64,000 nucleotides of DNA from Kiritimatiellaeota bacterium B1221 (lineage in GTDB: Bacteria; Verrucomicrobiota; Kiritimatiellia; SS1-B-03-39; UBA6053): NCBI GenBank assembly GCA_029269125.1, contig JARHXX010000007.1, forward strand, positions 62,001 through 126,000, read 5' to 3'. Under the pieces are notes generated by a model, which was given only the letters and a program-made list of their open reading frames with translations, had not been told where the DNA came from and ran no database searches. Positions 45,658 through 54,680 of this stretch are shown here, piece by piece. The position numbers were made by a program, and so were the translations under genes. Each line of letters opens with the position of its first letter. The stretch's first letter is position 1.

Positions 45658-47475
45658 TTAAGACTTGGGTTTGGAAGCTTTGGGATCTTTCACAGCTTTC
45701 AATTTCCCCTTGCTCCCCCCGCCGGTTTTCGCAGGAACCGTGCCCGCTTTTTTCGCATCGCGACGACGGGTATGGGTGGTTTGATAAATGGAGATCAGGT
45801 TACTGGTCGTCCAGTAAAGCAACAATCCGGCCGGCATGTTGTAACAGATAAACAGGAAGACGATAGGCATCATCATCATGATTTTCTTCTGCTGCTCATC
45901 CATGTTACTCGGCGTTAAGCGTTGCTGCAGAACCATGGTTGCCCCCATCGTCAAAGGCAGAATATTCACCACAAATCCACCAAGGGGGAACAGAGCTTCC
46001 TGTTCACTTAAATCTTTGATCCAGAGGAACTCCGCAAAACGCAATTCCACCGCAACCCGCAAGACACCGTAAAGGGAAATAAATACCGGAATCTGCACCA
46101 GCATGGGCAGACAACCTGCCATGGGGTTGACTTTGTTTTCCTTGTAGAAGGCTGACATTTCCGCATTCAGTTTCTGCGGATTGTTTTTGTACTTCTCCTT
46201 CAACTCTTTCATCTGCGGAGACAGTTCAGACATCCGCTTCATGTTTTCCGCACCCTTCTGAGTCAGCGGCCAAAACAGCATCCGCACCACAAAGGTCAGC
46301 AGAATAATCGCAATCCCCCAGTTTCCGGTCAGCGCCTCCAGCTTGTTCAACCCCCACATCATGGCTTTTCCCAGCGGAACAATGAAACGGAAAAGACGGA
46401 AATCGATCAACTCTTCCTGTTTTCCACCCAAAGCTTTCAGGTTTTCCATGGAGATAGGACCCACATAATAGCTGAAATTCTGACTTACAGATTGTCCCGG
46501 CGTCAGCGGTAACGCGCCAACCGTCACAGAAGGTTGTGCATATCCAATCGCCGCCGCACCTTTGGAGGTATCCGTCCCGGCTTTTGCCCGCAAAGTCAGC
46601 GAAGTCATACCCGCGGAATCAGAAGACTCCAAACTCAGGACCTGGGTAAAGAATTTATTTTTGACCCCGAACCACTCTACGCCCTCCGGAATTTTCTCTT
46701 CGTAGACTTCAGACGTTTTCGAAACTTTTTTCCGCAACGTTTTCACATAGTGCTTCACCCCGGTTGTGAGATGCTTCGCATCAATCCCCACAAAGGGACC
46801 AAATTTTTGAGAAATATTTTTCTCGGGCACCATCGCCCCCAAATAAAGACTCACATCCGGAACCGTAAGCACCACATCCGAAGTATTCGTCCAACGGTCC
46901 TGAACCAGAATTTCATACCCTTCCCCCAACACGAATTCACGGGAAAACTCCAATCCCGGAAGCACCTCACGGCTGAATGAAACTTTCTGATCACCGGAAG
47001 GCGTCATTTTTAATGCAGACAATGCGTTCAACCCTTTCATGTTGTAACTCAAAGCCTGAAAGTCCGCCTGGGAAAAATCCAGACGCACAATTTCCCCATC
47101 TTCCTTCTCTTTTTCCGCCAGGGTCGCAGGATAATCCTTCAGATCCGCCCGCACAATGGTTGCCCCCAAATTACTGAACTCCACTTCCAAAACCTCATTG
47201 CCCAGCACCAGGGTTTCGGCTTCCAGGGCTTCTTCTGCCGTTTCTGGCACCTCCAGCACCGGCGCCGACGCTTCCGGTAGCGGTGTCACTGCAGGGGTGC
47301 CCCCCCCGGCGGGTTGCACCGCCGCTTCCGGCGTAACCACTTCCGCCGGCATCTCGGTAGGCACCGGCTCGGGAGCCTCCGGGAAACGGGGTTTCAGCAC
47401 TTTGGCATCAAAGAGCAACCACACCGGAATCATCAGAATCAGGACCACAACAAGAGATAAATCTTTTTTATTCAT
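45658..47475 (-). CDS. yidC: Membrane protein insertase
   Basis: A 605-residue inner-membrane protein that inserts and folds membrane proteins. The N-terminal helix is LVVVLILMIPVWLLFDA, followed by a Pro/Glu-rich linker and a large periplasmic beta-domain. The conserved core starts at NWGIAIILLTFVVRMLFWPL, then QKGAENMKRMSELSP and KYKNNPQKLNAEM (cytoplasmic coiled region), NPMAGCLPMLVQIPVFISLYGVLR and LLLYWTTSNLISI. The C-terminus is Lys-rich. Large N-terminal extension as in Gram-negatives. No yidD is found between it and rnpA. Confidence 0.96.
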   Translation of the reverse strand: MNKKDLSLVVVLILMIPVWLLFDAKVLKPRFPEAPEPVPTEMPAEVVTPEAAVQPAGGGTPAVTPLPEASAPVLEVPETAEEALEAETLVLGNEVLEVEFSNLGATIVRADLKDYPATLAEKEKEDGEIVRLDFSQADFQALSYNMKGLNALSALKMTPSGDQKVSFSREVLPGLEFSREFVLGEGYEILVQDRWTNTSDVVLTVPDVSLYLGAMVPEKNISQKFGPFVGIDAKHLTTGVKHYVKTLRKKVSKTSEVYEEKIPEGVEWFGVKNKFFTQVLSLESSDSAGMTSLTLRAKAGTDTSKGAAAIGYAQPSVTVGALPLTPGQSVSQNFSYYVGPISMENLKALGGKQEELIDFRLFRFIVPLGKAMMWGLNKLEALTGNWGIAIILLTFVVRMLFWPLTQKGAENMKRMSELSPQMKELKEKYKNNPQKLNAEMSAFYKENKVNPMAGCLPMLVQIPVFISLYGVLRVAVELRFAEFLWIKDLSEQEALFPLGGFVVNILPLTMGATMVLQQRLTPSNMDEQQKKIMMMMPIVFLFICYNMPAGLLLYWTTSNLISIYQTTHTRRRDAKKAGTVPAKTGGGSKGKLKAVKDPKASKPKS

Positions 47476-47494
47476 AAGAAATTTTTCGGAAATT

Positions 47495-47896
47495 TTAATC
47501 AGCTTCGGTGCACTTAGGGCATTCCATCAGGCTTTGCAACCGTCCGGCACGGGAAAACATCGTCTCCAGATCTGCATTCAATTCATCTTGAGACACCTTC
47601 AAAATTGAGTATCGGGCCACCAGAACCACATCTTCACCACCGGAAATGCGGTGGTGATTCAGCCGAAACCATTCCCGCAGACGCCTTTTTCCACGACTTC
47701 GAGCCACGGAGTTCCCCACCCGTTTACTGGCCACCACCCCCAATCGGCCGCACGCATCCTCTCCGGACCTGATCCACAGCACCGCATACCGGCCCACAGT
47801 TTTCTGCCCCTGCGCATAGGCTTCCTGAAACAAAGACGCCCGCTTGACGCGAAGTCGAGCGGGCAACGGATATCGCCTTTTAATGTGCGGTTGCAC
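47495..47896 (-). CDS. rnpA: Ribonuclease P protein component
   Basis: About 133 residues. It binds the RNase P RNA and helps cut tRNA 5' leaders. The core is RLGVVASKRVGNSVARSRGKRRLREWFR with the RNR-like basic motif, and the N-terminal RRYPLPARLRVKRASLF matches the usual start. GTG 47896 is chosen because the YPLPARLR segment corresponds to FPRELRL of E. coli; a TTG at 47866 with an AAAAGG nine bases upstream is an alternative giving 123 residues. A longer frame running through rpmH was rejected. It follows rpmH by 13 bases. Confidence 0.93.
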   Translation of the reverse strand: MQPHIKRRYPLPARLRVKRASLFQEAYAQGQKTVGRYAVLWIRSGEDACGRLGVVASKRVGNSVARSRGKRRLREWFRLNHHRISGGEDVVLVARYSILKVSQDELNADLETMFSRAGRLQSLMECPKCTEAD

Positions 47897-47909
47897 AGGC
47901 GGAGCCGAA

Positions 47910-48056
47910 TTAACCTTCGTCAGAAACCGTAAGCTGTTTCCGTCCTTTACGACGACGGCGAGCGAGGAGTTGACGGCCTTTTTTGGTGGACATACGAGAA
48001 CGGAAGCCGTGTTTACGGGCGCGTTTGATGCGGGAAGGGTTGTAAGTAGGTTGCAT
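47910..48056 (-). CDS. rpmH: 50S ribosomal protein L34
   Basis: 48 residues: [22 protein letters not shown] then [16 protein letters not shown]. The start is the ATG at 48056, set by AAGGAT about 8 bases upstream. The longer frame to 48104 has no such site. It is the first gene of rpmH-rnpA-yidC-glpD and has a near-consensus promoter at 48093-48120. Confidence 0.97.
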   Translation of the reverse strand: MQPTYNPSRIKRARKHGFRSRMSTKKGRQLLARRRRKGRKQLTVSDEG

Positions 48057-48087
48057 GATAGATCCTTGAAATTGTTTGAAAAGGAGA

Positions 48088-48120
48088 CGAGGCTTATACG
48101 ACACAAGCCTCGAGTGTCAA
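48088..48120 (-). promoter_or_regulatory. Near-consensus promoter of rpmH with an embedded inverted repeat
   Basis: Minus strand: TTGACA (48120-48115), a 16-base spacer and TATAAG (48098-48093). A perfect 8-bp inverted repeat, CGAGGCTT/AAGCCTCG with a 9-base spacer (48088-48095, 48105-48112), overlaps the -10 and spacer, so a repressor operator is possible; it could equally form a leader hairpin. Confidence 0.8.
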
Positions 48121-48269
48121 CTGTAATAGAACTGAAATGTGGGAGAGTTCCGGAAACCACAGCGCGGCGTACAAAGCAAATGCTTTTTCTTTAAAAAGTT
48201 TATTGATTCCTTTGCGATACAAAGTTACATTCTCAATAACAAGTAACCAATACTCTTCTCCTTAACACA

Positions 48270-48917
48270 TTGGAATCCCCTTTGCCAGCTCATCCTCTCC
48301 ATGACGCATTAAATACTGTGCGGACACTTCGGCGTTCACTTCTTCAGAAAGAACGCTTCAAAGGCTGGTCCGGTCCCACCCGTATTTTATCCGGATCTCT
48401 GGCTTTCATTGCCGCACTGCTTCTCGAACAGGGCTGGATCCCTCAAAGCAACAGCAGCCACCTCATCACCTGGGGCATTGTCTTCCTGACAGCCATGCTG
48501 TTAAACCTCGGCGCACTCGCTTATTGGTTCCTCAATGACCGCATGATTCAACGGGACACCTCCCGCCTTAAACCCATCCTCGATGTAATCCCCCCCCTGG
48601 CCGTAGGCGCCCTGTTCACCCTGGTTCTGATCCTGGGAAAAAACCTCGACCCCTTATACGGTGTGTGGATGAGTATGTTTGGTCTGACCAATCTGGCTTC
48701 ACGCTATGTGCTGCCCTCCGCCATCGCGATCGTCGGTGTCTTTTACATTTTGGCCGGCGCCCTCTGCCTACTCTTACCCGGCATTTCTTTTCTGCAACCC
48801 ATGGCCATGGGGATGGTTTTTTGCGCCGGTGAATGGGCCGGAGGCACCATTTTATATTTGGACGACCGCCGCTACGCCGCGTTTGCCCGTCAATTTTCAA
48901 CCCCGACGGAGGACTGA
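48270..48917 (+). CDS. Membrane protein of unknown function, partner of a winged-helix regulator
   Basis: A 215-residue protein with about five to six membrane helices (for example LSGSLAFIAALLLEQGW, WGIVFLTAMLLNLGALAYWFL, VIPPLAVGALFTLVLILG, LPSAIAIVGVFYILAGALCLLLPG). The start is a TTG at 48270; no upstream ATG fits. The N-terminal HPLHDALNTVRTLRRSLLQKERFKGWSG resembles a family in Verrucomicrobiota and Acidobacteriota that sits beside a winged-helix gene. The partner regulator starts four bases after this stop. Confidence 0.65.
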   Translation: MESPLPAHPLHDALNTVRTLRRSLLQKERFKGWSGPTRILSGSLAFIAALLLEQGWIPQSNSSHLITWGIVFLTAMLLNLGALAYWFLNDRMIQRDTSRLKPILDVIPPLAVGALFTLVLILGKNLDPLYGVWMSMFGLTNLASRYVLPSAIAIVGVFYILAGALCLLLPGISFLQPMAMGMVFCAGEWAGGTILYLDDRRYAAFARQFSTPTED

Positions 48918-48921
48918 AATT

Positions 48922-49293
48922 ATGGAAATACTCGACAAACCCTTATGGAACGAATTGGAGAAATCCATTCACGAACCCGCCCGGCTGGCGGTTGTCACCC
49001 GACTCTGCGCGGAAAAAAACGGTCTGGGATTCCAGGATCTTAAATCCGAATGCGGCCTCACCGACGGCAACCTCAGCCGACACCTCAAAGTTTTGGAAGA
49101 AGCCAGTATCATCCATCTCGAGAAAGTGGGCAGAGGACGTAAATCACATACCTGCGTGAAACTCACCCCCGACGGACGCGAAGCCTTCCTTCGTTACCTG
49201 CATTCCCTTGAAAAAGTCCTGCACGGCGCCCTCGATGCCCTGGAGATCCCCCCCAGCGATCTCCCCTCCGCTCTCCCGCTGGCGGCATCTTAA
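48922..49293 (+). CDS. Winged-helix regulator, HTH_34/MarR-like
   Basis: A 123-residue transcription factor from ATG 48922 (GGAGG about nine bases upstream; the longer frame is a shadow). The winged helix spans residues about 12-95: FQDLKSECGLTDGNLSRHLKVLEEASII is the helix-turn-helix, GRGRKSHTCVKLTPDGREAF the wing. The C-terminus is a short Leu-rich tail. It most likely controls the membrane protein upstream; the ligand is unknown. Confidence 0.78.
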   Translation: MEILDKPLWNELEKSIHEPARLAVVTRLCAEKNGLGFQDLKSECGLTDGNLSRHLKVLEEASIIHLEKVGRGRKSHTCVKLTPDGREAFLRYLHSLEKVLHGALDALEIPPSDLPSALPLAAS

Positions 49294-49323
49294 AATTAAA
49301 GTTATTTACCTGAAGGCCACAGC

Positions 49324-50550
49324 ATGAAAATTGGAATTGAAACCATCAGCATGTACGTTCCGCGCTACGGACTGGATCTGCGCATCCTCGCCGAACATCG
49401 GGATGTCGACTACAATAAATATCATCAGGGCATCGGACAGGAATTCATGTCTGTTCCCTCTCCCGATGAAGACGTGGTCACCATGGGCGCCAATGCCGCC
49501 CAACAGGCCATGGCAGGGGTCGACCCCACCGACGTCCGCACCGTGATTTTTGCCACCGAATCCGGTATCGACCAATCCAAGGCCGCCGCCATTTATGTGC
49601 ACAAGCTTCTCAGCCTCCCGGAAAACTGCCGGACCGTGGAAATGAAACAGGCCTGCTGCAGCAGCAGCTCCGCCCTGCATTTTGCCCTGGCCACCGTGGC
49701 TCTCAAACCCAAAGAAAAAGTACTCATCATTGCATCCGACATTGCCCGCTACGGCCTGGAATCCGCCGGGGAACCCACCCAGGGGGCCGGTGCCGTGGCC
49801 ATGGTGATTTCCGCCTCCCCCCGCATTATGGAAATCGGTCCCGAAGTCGGATACTTCACCGAAGACGTCATGGACTTTTGGCGCCCGAATTATAAAAATG
49901 AAGCGCTGGTGGACGGAAAATATTCCATCAAAGTTTATATGAACGCCCTGGAGCATTGCTGGAAACATTACCAGGAAGAAACCCATGCCCGCTTCGAGGA
50001 TTTCGATCATTTCTGCTACCACCTTCCTTTCTCACGCATGGGCACCAAAGCGCATCTGCACCTCGCCCGACACGAAAAAGCCGGCCTCTCCTCCAAAGAA
50101 TTACAAGCACAGGTCGACCCCTCTCTGGGGTATAACCGCATCACCGGCAACGCTTACACCGCCTCATTGTATATGGGCCTCCTCAGCCTTCTGGACAACA
50201 ATGACCTGAACCTTGCCCATAAAAACATCGGCTTTTTCAGCTACGGAAGCGGATGCATGGGCGCCTTCTTCGGAGGTTCCGTACTTCCCGGATACCGGGA
50301 GCACCTCAACAGCTCCGAACGCGCCGCCTGGTTACGCGACCGCCATCATCTAACTTATGAGGAATACCTCAGCTTCTACAACCACAGCCTTCCCCAGAAC
50401 GGTCATAACTACCGCACCAGCCGTCATCGCAGCGGTGCCTTCCGCCTGGCCGGAGTGGAAAGTCATCAGCGCATTTACGAATGCGTTCCCGCGGGCGCCG
50501 GCGCATCCGCCGAGTCCGTGAAAGCGCTCGCCGCCGCCCCGGCAGTTTAA
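49324..50550 (+). CDS. mvaS: Hydroxymethylglutaryl-CoA synthase
   Basis: A 408-residue enzyme condensing acetyl-CoA and acetoacetyl-CoA to HMG-CoA, the second step of the mevalonate route. The catalytic residues align exactly with those of Staphylococcus MvaS: Glu79 in ATESGIDQSK, Cys111 in KQACCSSSS and His233 in FCYHLPF. Also ASDIARYGLESAGEPTQGAGAVAM and DVMDFWRPNYKNEAL. Complete, with GAAGG before the ATG. No other mevalonate gene is in the window, and the MEP route is the usual isoprenoid source in many bacteria, so this stands out. Confidence 0.93.
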   Translation: MKIGIETISMYVPRYGLDLRILAEHRDVDYNKYHQGIGQEFMSVPSPDEDVVTMGANAAQQAMAGVDPTDVRTVIFATESGIDQSKAAAIYVHKLLSLPENCRTVEMKQACCSSSSALHFALATVALKPKEKVLIIASDIARYGLESAGEPTQGAGAVAMVISASPRIMEIGPEVGYFTEDVMDFWRPNYKNEALVDGKYSIKVYMNALEHCWKHYQEETHARFEDFDHFCYHLPFSRMGTKAHLHLARHEKAGLSSKELQAQVDPSLGYNRITGNAYTASLYMGLLSLLDNNDLNLAHKNIGFFSYGSGCMGAFFGGSVLPGYREHLNSSERAAWLRDRHHLTYEEYLSFYNHSLPQNGHNYRTSRHRSGAFRLAGVESHQRIYECVPAGAGASAESVKALAAAPAV

Positions 50551-50655
50551 TCCTCTCCCAGGCAAAAGGGGAATGACGGATACGCCCTTCCCCGATCACA
50601 AAAACAAAACCGGCGCCCCCGTCGCGTAACCGCGCCTGAAACCGCCTCCCCTGCC

Positions 50656-52332
50656 TCAGCCCAACCCGGCACCCTTCACCCACATCACCGAACAAGGCGC
50701 CATCTCCACATTCTCCCCCTTCAGTCCACACCCGGGGTCCGACATTAAGATCGCAGCTCCGTTTACCGGCACCACCACGGCTTCATCACTAAAGTTATGC
50801 AGCGCCAGAATACTTTTCCTGCGCAAAGCAAATACCGAGGGATGAAGATCCAGAACTTCCTGAGGAACCTCAGGATGAAAATCGGGGAGCGCGGCCCGCA
50901 ATTTTAACCTTCTCGTTAAAACCCTCAGCACAAATGTCGCCGCGGAATCTTCCTGCGACAGCAACTCCTCCAGCTCCTCCAGATCCCACTGCTTGCGGTT
51001 GATACTCCGATTCTGACCCGTGCGGGCCAGGCCTTTCAAATCATTTTCTGTAGCCGTAAAACTATGAATATAAAATGCAGGAATCCCCTGCAAACACATC
51101 GGCACCGTCTGGGAAAGCAGAAAGCGCTGATAGTGCATGGCATCACGATCCCCTTGTTTACGCATCGCCGAAAAGTAACTGGTGTTTATCTCGTATGGCG
51201 TGGTGGAACCGTCCGCATGACTCCGTTCATTCACTTTGCCGCCCAATGATTTTATCTCCTCCGCCAACGCCTTCACTTCCGCCATCGGCACCAACCCCTC
51301 TAAAGGCCGAACCCCCACTCCATCATGGGATGCGGTAAAATTAAAAAAGGTACAGCCTTCCGGCGGCGCCTCCAATTCCGAAGCCCACTTCGTTAACCGC
51401 TCCGCACTGCCACTGCGCAATCCATGCAACAACAACGGAGGCAACGGAAACTGATACACCATCCGCGCTTCATCCCCCTTGCCGAAATATGAAACATTTT
51501 CCGTATGCGGCACATTGGTTTCCGTAAGCAAAATCACTCCCGGCGCCACCCATTCCAACACATCACGCATCAGCTTCACCACTTCGTGGGTTTGCCACAA
51601 ATGAATACAGTCTGTTCCAGCCTGCTTCCACAAATACGCAATCGCATCCAGACGAATCATCCGCGTCCCCCGACGCACATAAAGCAACAGCAGCTCCAAA
51701 TATGCCATCAGCACATCCGGATTCCGAAAGTCCACATCCACCTGATCCGCAGAAAAGGTGGTCCAGACATGACGGGCCCCTCCCGCCGTATCAAAGACAG
51801 TCAAAAGCGGATGCGTCCGCGGACGCACCACCTGGCTCAAATCCGTTTCAGGAGACTCCGTAACAAAATAATCCTTGCCCGGCGCTTCATCTTTCAAGAG
51901 CTGCTGAAACCATTTATGACTCGCTGAACAATGGTTCAACACCAGGTCGAACATCAGATCATGGCTTTCATTTAAGTTCTTAATATCTTCCCAACTCCCC
52001 AAATCCGGACGCACCGCTTCGTAATCCGAAATAGAAAATCCATCATCGGAAGTGAACGGAAAAAAGGGAAGTATGTGCACCAAGCTGACAGCATCCCCCA
52101 AATGATTTCTCACAAAATGGGTCAACGTTTTTAATGGCGCTTCCCCTTCCTGTTTCACGGAATCCCCATAGGTGATCAGAATCGCATCTTTTTCAGACCA
52201 CCGGGTCTGCGGCAAAGCAGAAAATTCCTCCCGGGCTGCATGTAACCTGGGCCATAGACGGCTGCAAAGCGCCTCCACCTCCTCCGCCGAATACAGTTTC
52301 TTTAACCGTTCCTGGATTTTATCTTTTTTCAT
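50656..52332 (-). CDS. GH13_18 sucrose-phosphorylase-like protein (glucosylglycerate phosphorylase type)
   Basis: A 558-residue enzyme of the sucrose-phosphorylase subfamily. The nucleophile Asp is in IRLDAIAYLWKQAGT, the acid/base Glu in VILLTETNVPH and the transition-state Asp in NFTASHDGVGV. The sequence LWKQAGTDCIHLWQTHEVV resembles the YcjM/glucosylglycerate phosphorylase branch more than sucrose phosphorylase. It would reversibly split an alpha-glucoside with phosphate to glucose-1-phosphate. It stands alone, convergent to mvaS. Confidence 0.82.
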   Translation of the reverse strand: MKKDKIQERLKKLYSAEEVEALCSRLWPRLHAAREEFSALPQTRWSEKDAILITYGDSVKQEGEAPLKTLTHFVRNHLGDAVSLVHILPFFPFTSDDGFSISDYEAVRPDLGSWEDIKNLNESHDLMFDLVLNHCSASHKWFQQLLKDEAPGKDYFVTESPETDLSQVVRPRTHPLLTVFDTAGGARHVWTTFSADQVDVDFRNPDVLMAYLELLLLYVRRGTRMIRLDAIAYLWKQAGTDCIHLWQTHEVVKLMRDVLEWVAPGVILLTETNVPHTENVSYFGKGDEARMVYQFPLPPLLLHGLRSGSAERLTKWASELEAPPEGCTFFNFTASHDGVGVRPLEGLVPMAEVKALAEEIKSLGGKVNERSHADGSTTPYEINTSYFSAMRKQGDRDAMHYQRFLLSQTVPMCLQGIPAFYIHSFTATENDLKGLARTGQNRSINRKQWDLEELEELLSQEDSAATFVLRVLTRRLKLRAALPDFHPEVPQEVLDLHPSVFALRRKSILALHNFSDEAVVVPVNGAAILMSDPGCGLKGENVEMAPCSVMWVKGAGLG

Positions 52333-52459
52333 GGCTCAAAAATACCCCAACACCCCCTCACCGCAAAGACAAGACCCACAAACTTCTCTATAAATTCCTA
52401 AAGCATACATATTTGGCTTAAATTAAAATCACCACGACATTTTCGTCACAAGAACCACG

Positions 52460-53446
52460 CTACGAATGCAAAAGAATCAGAATCAGCACCCCGCTAATTT
52501 GCACGAAACTCAACACACTGACCAGGAGCAAGGCTCTGGATCCATGCGTCAACAAAGCGCTTATGCGGATGCGGCTTCCCACCGCCACCATCGCGATCAC
52601 CAACAAAATCTTTGCCACCCCCTGCATTCCCAAAAGCACCACATGATCCCCCGGCAACCCGCTACCCAAAACCGCAAAACCAAAAAACCCCAGGATGTAT
52701 CCCGGAAATCGGGGCAACCGGCGTTTACCTGCTTGCGTTCCCCCCTGGAAGAACTGATGTAAAATCATTACCAGCGGACCAATCATGACCACCCGTAACA
52801 TTTTCACCACCATCGCATGGTCTCCAACCTGACCCGAAATCGCAAACCCGGATGCCGCCACCTGCCCCACCGCCTGCAAGGTTCCCCCTAAGAGGTTCGC
52901 CGTCTGTGGACCGGAAAGCTTCAATGCCTCCGCCACCCAGGGCAACGCAAACATCGCAATCATCCCCATCAAATTCACCGCGGCAATCGCCACCGCCACC
53001 TGCTGTTTTTCAACCTTTAAAGCCGGTGCCGCGGCCAGCACCGCCGAAGAACCACATACTGAATTGCCAATCCCCAGCATCAAAGCCCCATGAACGCCGA
53101 AGCCCAAAAAACCACCCAAAGGCACCGCCACCAAAATACTCAGCACCATCGGAGGCAATACCGCGATCACTCCCTCCGTCCCTGCAGCCACCAGTGCATG
53201 AAACTGCAGCTCTGTTCCCATCAACGCAATCGCCACCGGAAGCAGAGAACCTTCCACAAAATCAAAGCCGCTCTCCATCACATTTTCGGCCGGGATCACA
53301 TTCCCCAATACCAGCCCCAAAAAAATCGCCACACAAACCGCGCCCGGTTGCGGAAACACCCCTGAAATCCAACCCGCAAGCCCTGCAAGCAATAGAGAAG
53401 CAAAAAGTCCGGGCGTAATGCGCTGAATGAATAACGGGATGTTCAT
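52460..53446 (-). CDS. YeiH/UPF0324 family membrane protein
   Basis: About 328 residues from ATG 53446 (AAAGGA ribosome site), starting MNIPLFIQ; the longer frame to 53533 is not supported. About ten membrane helices. Family features: LGLVLGNVIP, SLLPVAIALMGTEL, IGNSVCGSSAVLAAAPAL, and VAVGSRIRISALLTHGSRALLL. Members are putative sulfate exporters or inner-membrane proteins linked to sulfur metabolism; the true substrate is uncertain. It is divergent from a LysR regulator. Confidence 0.85.
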   Translation of the reverse strand: MNIPLFIQRITPGLFASLLLAGLAGWISGVFPQPGAVCVAIFLGLVLGNVIPAENVMESGFDFVEGSLLPVAIALMGTELQFHALVAAGTEGVIAVLPPMVLSILVAVPLGGFLGFGVHGALMLGIGNSVCGSSAVLAAAPALKVEKQQVAVAIAAVNLMGMIAMFALPWVAEALKLSGPQTANLLGGTLQAVGQVAASGFAISGQVGDHAMVVKMLRVVMIGPLVMILHQFFQGGTQAGKRRLPRFPGYILGFFGFAVLGSGLPGDHVVLLGMQGVAKILLVIAMVAVGSRIRISALLTHGSRALLLVSVLSFVQISGVLILILLHS

Positions 53447-53510
53447 AATTCCTTTGGGTTTCCTAAGTGAAGCCCCATCATACCCCCAACCCATTAAATC
53501 AGTCCAATTC

Positions 53511-53543
53511 GTAATATTACTTGGTTTAATCAATTTTATTGAT
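53511..53543. promoter_or_regulatory. Divergent yeiH/LysR control region with two palindromes
   Basis: GTAATATTAC (53511-53520) is a perfect 10-base palindrome. ATCAATTTTATTGAT (53529-53543) is a 5-base inverted repeat with the LysR T-N11-A form, 12 bases before the regulator's ATG. Both fit autoregulation and control of yeiH. Confidence 0.6.
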
Positions 53544-53554
53544 ATAGGTGTACC

Positions 53555-54451
53555 ATGAATATTTCACTTCGCCAACTGGAAGTCTTTTGCGCCATCGCCC
53601 GGCGGGAAAATGTCAGTCGGGCCGCCGAAGACGCGCGGCTCACCCAATCCGCGGCCAGTATGGCCCTGGCCGAACTGGAACGTCAACTGGAGGAAAAAGT
53701 ATTCGACCGCTTTGGTAAAAAGCTGAAACTTAACAGCAGTGGAAAACAACTGCTGCCCAAAGCCCGGGAACTGTTGCAACGCGCCGGAGAAATTGAAAGC
53801 ATGTTTGCCGTATCCCACGAAATCGGCGGTGAACTCAAAAGCGCCGCCAGCACCACGATTGGGAACTACCTTATCCCCAGCCTGCTTTCCGCATTCTCGC
53901 GGAAGCACCCCCACATGCACATTGCCCTGCAAATCGGCAACACCGAACAAATGATTCAATCATTACTGGATTGCGAAAACGATATCGCCTTCATCGAAGG
54001 GATTTGCAAACACCCAAATATTGAATCCCGAATTTGGAAATCAGACGAACTGGTGGTCAGCGCCCCGCCCGACCATCCACTGGCAAAGAAAAAAAAGATT
54101 CGTCCGGAAGATCTTATTGAAGCCAAATGGATTTTGCGGGAACCGGGATCCGGCACCCGTGAGGTTTTTCAACGCGCCATCGAAAATCTGCCTGGTACAC
54201 TGGAAATCCGGCATGAACTCGGCCACGCCGAAGCCATCAAACAACTCGTCCGAAGCGGCCTCGGTATCTGCTGCCTCTCCCGACTCGCCCTCCAGGAAGA
54301 ATTGGAGCAGGGCCTATTGATAGAACTCCCCACCCCCTTCCTCGACCTGAAACGAAACCTTTACCTCCTCCTCCGCAAAGGAAAATACCGCAGCGAAATC
54401 CTCCGCCTGTTCCTTGAGCATGTGGAAGCATATCTTCCTGAAAGGGATTAG
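53555..54451 (+). CDS. LysR-type transcriptional regulator (YeiE-like)
   Basis: A 298-residue regulator. The helix-turn-helix occupies residues about 3-60 (RQLEVFCAIARRENVSRAAE, LTQSAASMALAELE). The C-terminal effector domain has VSAPPDHPLA, ILREPGSGTREVFQ and LVRSGLGICCLSRLAL. Members of this branch control a divergent sulfur or yeiH gene; a LysR-type operator overlaps the start region. Confidence 0.9.
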   Translation: MNISLRQLEVFCAIARRENVSRAAEDARLTQSAASMALAELERQLEEKVFDRFGKKLKLNSSGKQLLPKARELLQRAGEIESMFAVSHEIGGELKSAASTTIGNYLIPSLLSAFSRKHPHMHIALQIGNTEQMIQSLLDCENDIAFIEGICKHPNIESRIWKSDELVVSAPPDHPLAKKKKIRPEDLIEAKWILREPGSGTREVFQRAIENLPGTLEIRHELGHAEAIKQLVRSGLGICCLSRLALQEELEQGLLIELPTPFLDLKRNLYLLLRKGKYRSEILRLFLEHVEAYLPERD

Positions 54452-54486
54452 AAACGAAAGACTTCTTAATTACGCCAATGGTGTTA

Positions 54487-54590
54487 CCTCTCTCAGCCCA
54501 GGGTTGCCCCGAAGGATGAGGGATGGCCCTGGGTTAAAATCATCATAAAATTTCAACGCTGAAAGCGTTGCGCCAGCCCAAAAGGGAAAC
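54487..54590. repeat. Composite palindromic element, copy 1
   Basis: Between the LysR gene and the MFS gene. It contains CCCAGGG (54497-54503) paired with CCCTGGG (54527-54533), then AACGCT/AGCGTT (54555-54560 with 54564-54569) in AACGCTGAAAGCGTTGCGCCAGCC. It runs into REP-like copy 2 at 54643. The same modules occur in the same order at 55885-56090. Confidence 0.65.
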
Positions 54591-54642
54591 AGGGCACAGA
54601 CACGATCCCGGCGGAAGCAAAACCCAAGCCAAACCGGGGCGC

Positions 54643-54680
54643 ATTTTTTTCCGCTAGGACACGAGTGTCCGCACTCCGCG
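54643..54680 (-). repeat. REP-like palindromic element, copy 2 (overlaps the MFS gene end)
   Basis: GGACAC/GTGTCC (54657-54662 with 54665-54670) with flanks GGAGTGC and CGGAAAAAAAT on the minus strand. It forms the last codons of the MFS gene, so the C-terminal RTLVS is repeat-encoded. Confidence 0.65.

Noticed and set aside
47495-48160. A 221-codon rnpA frame starting upstream of rpmH
   Set aside because: It runs through the whole of rpmH and its first 90 residues are unlike RnpA; the start at 47896 fits the family.
48057-48269. Replication origin next to rpmH
   Set aside because: rpmH often lies near oriC, but no dnaA gene and no cluster of DnaA boxes was seen.
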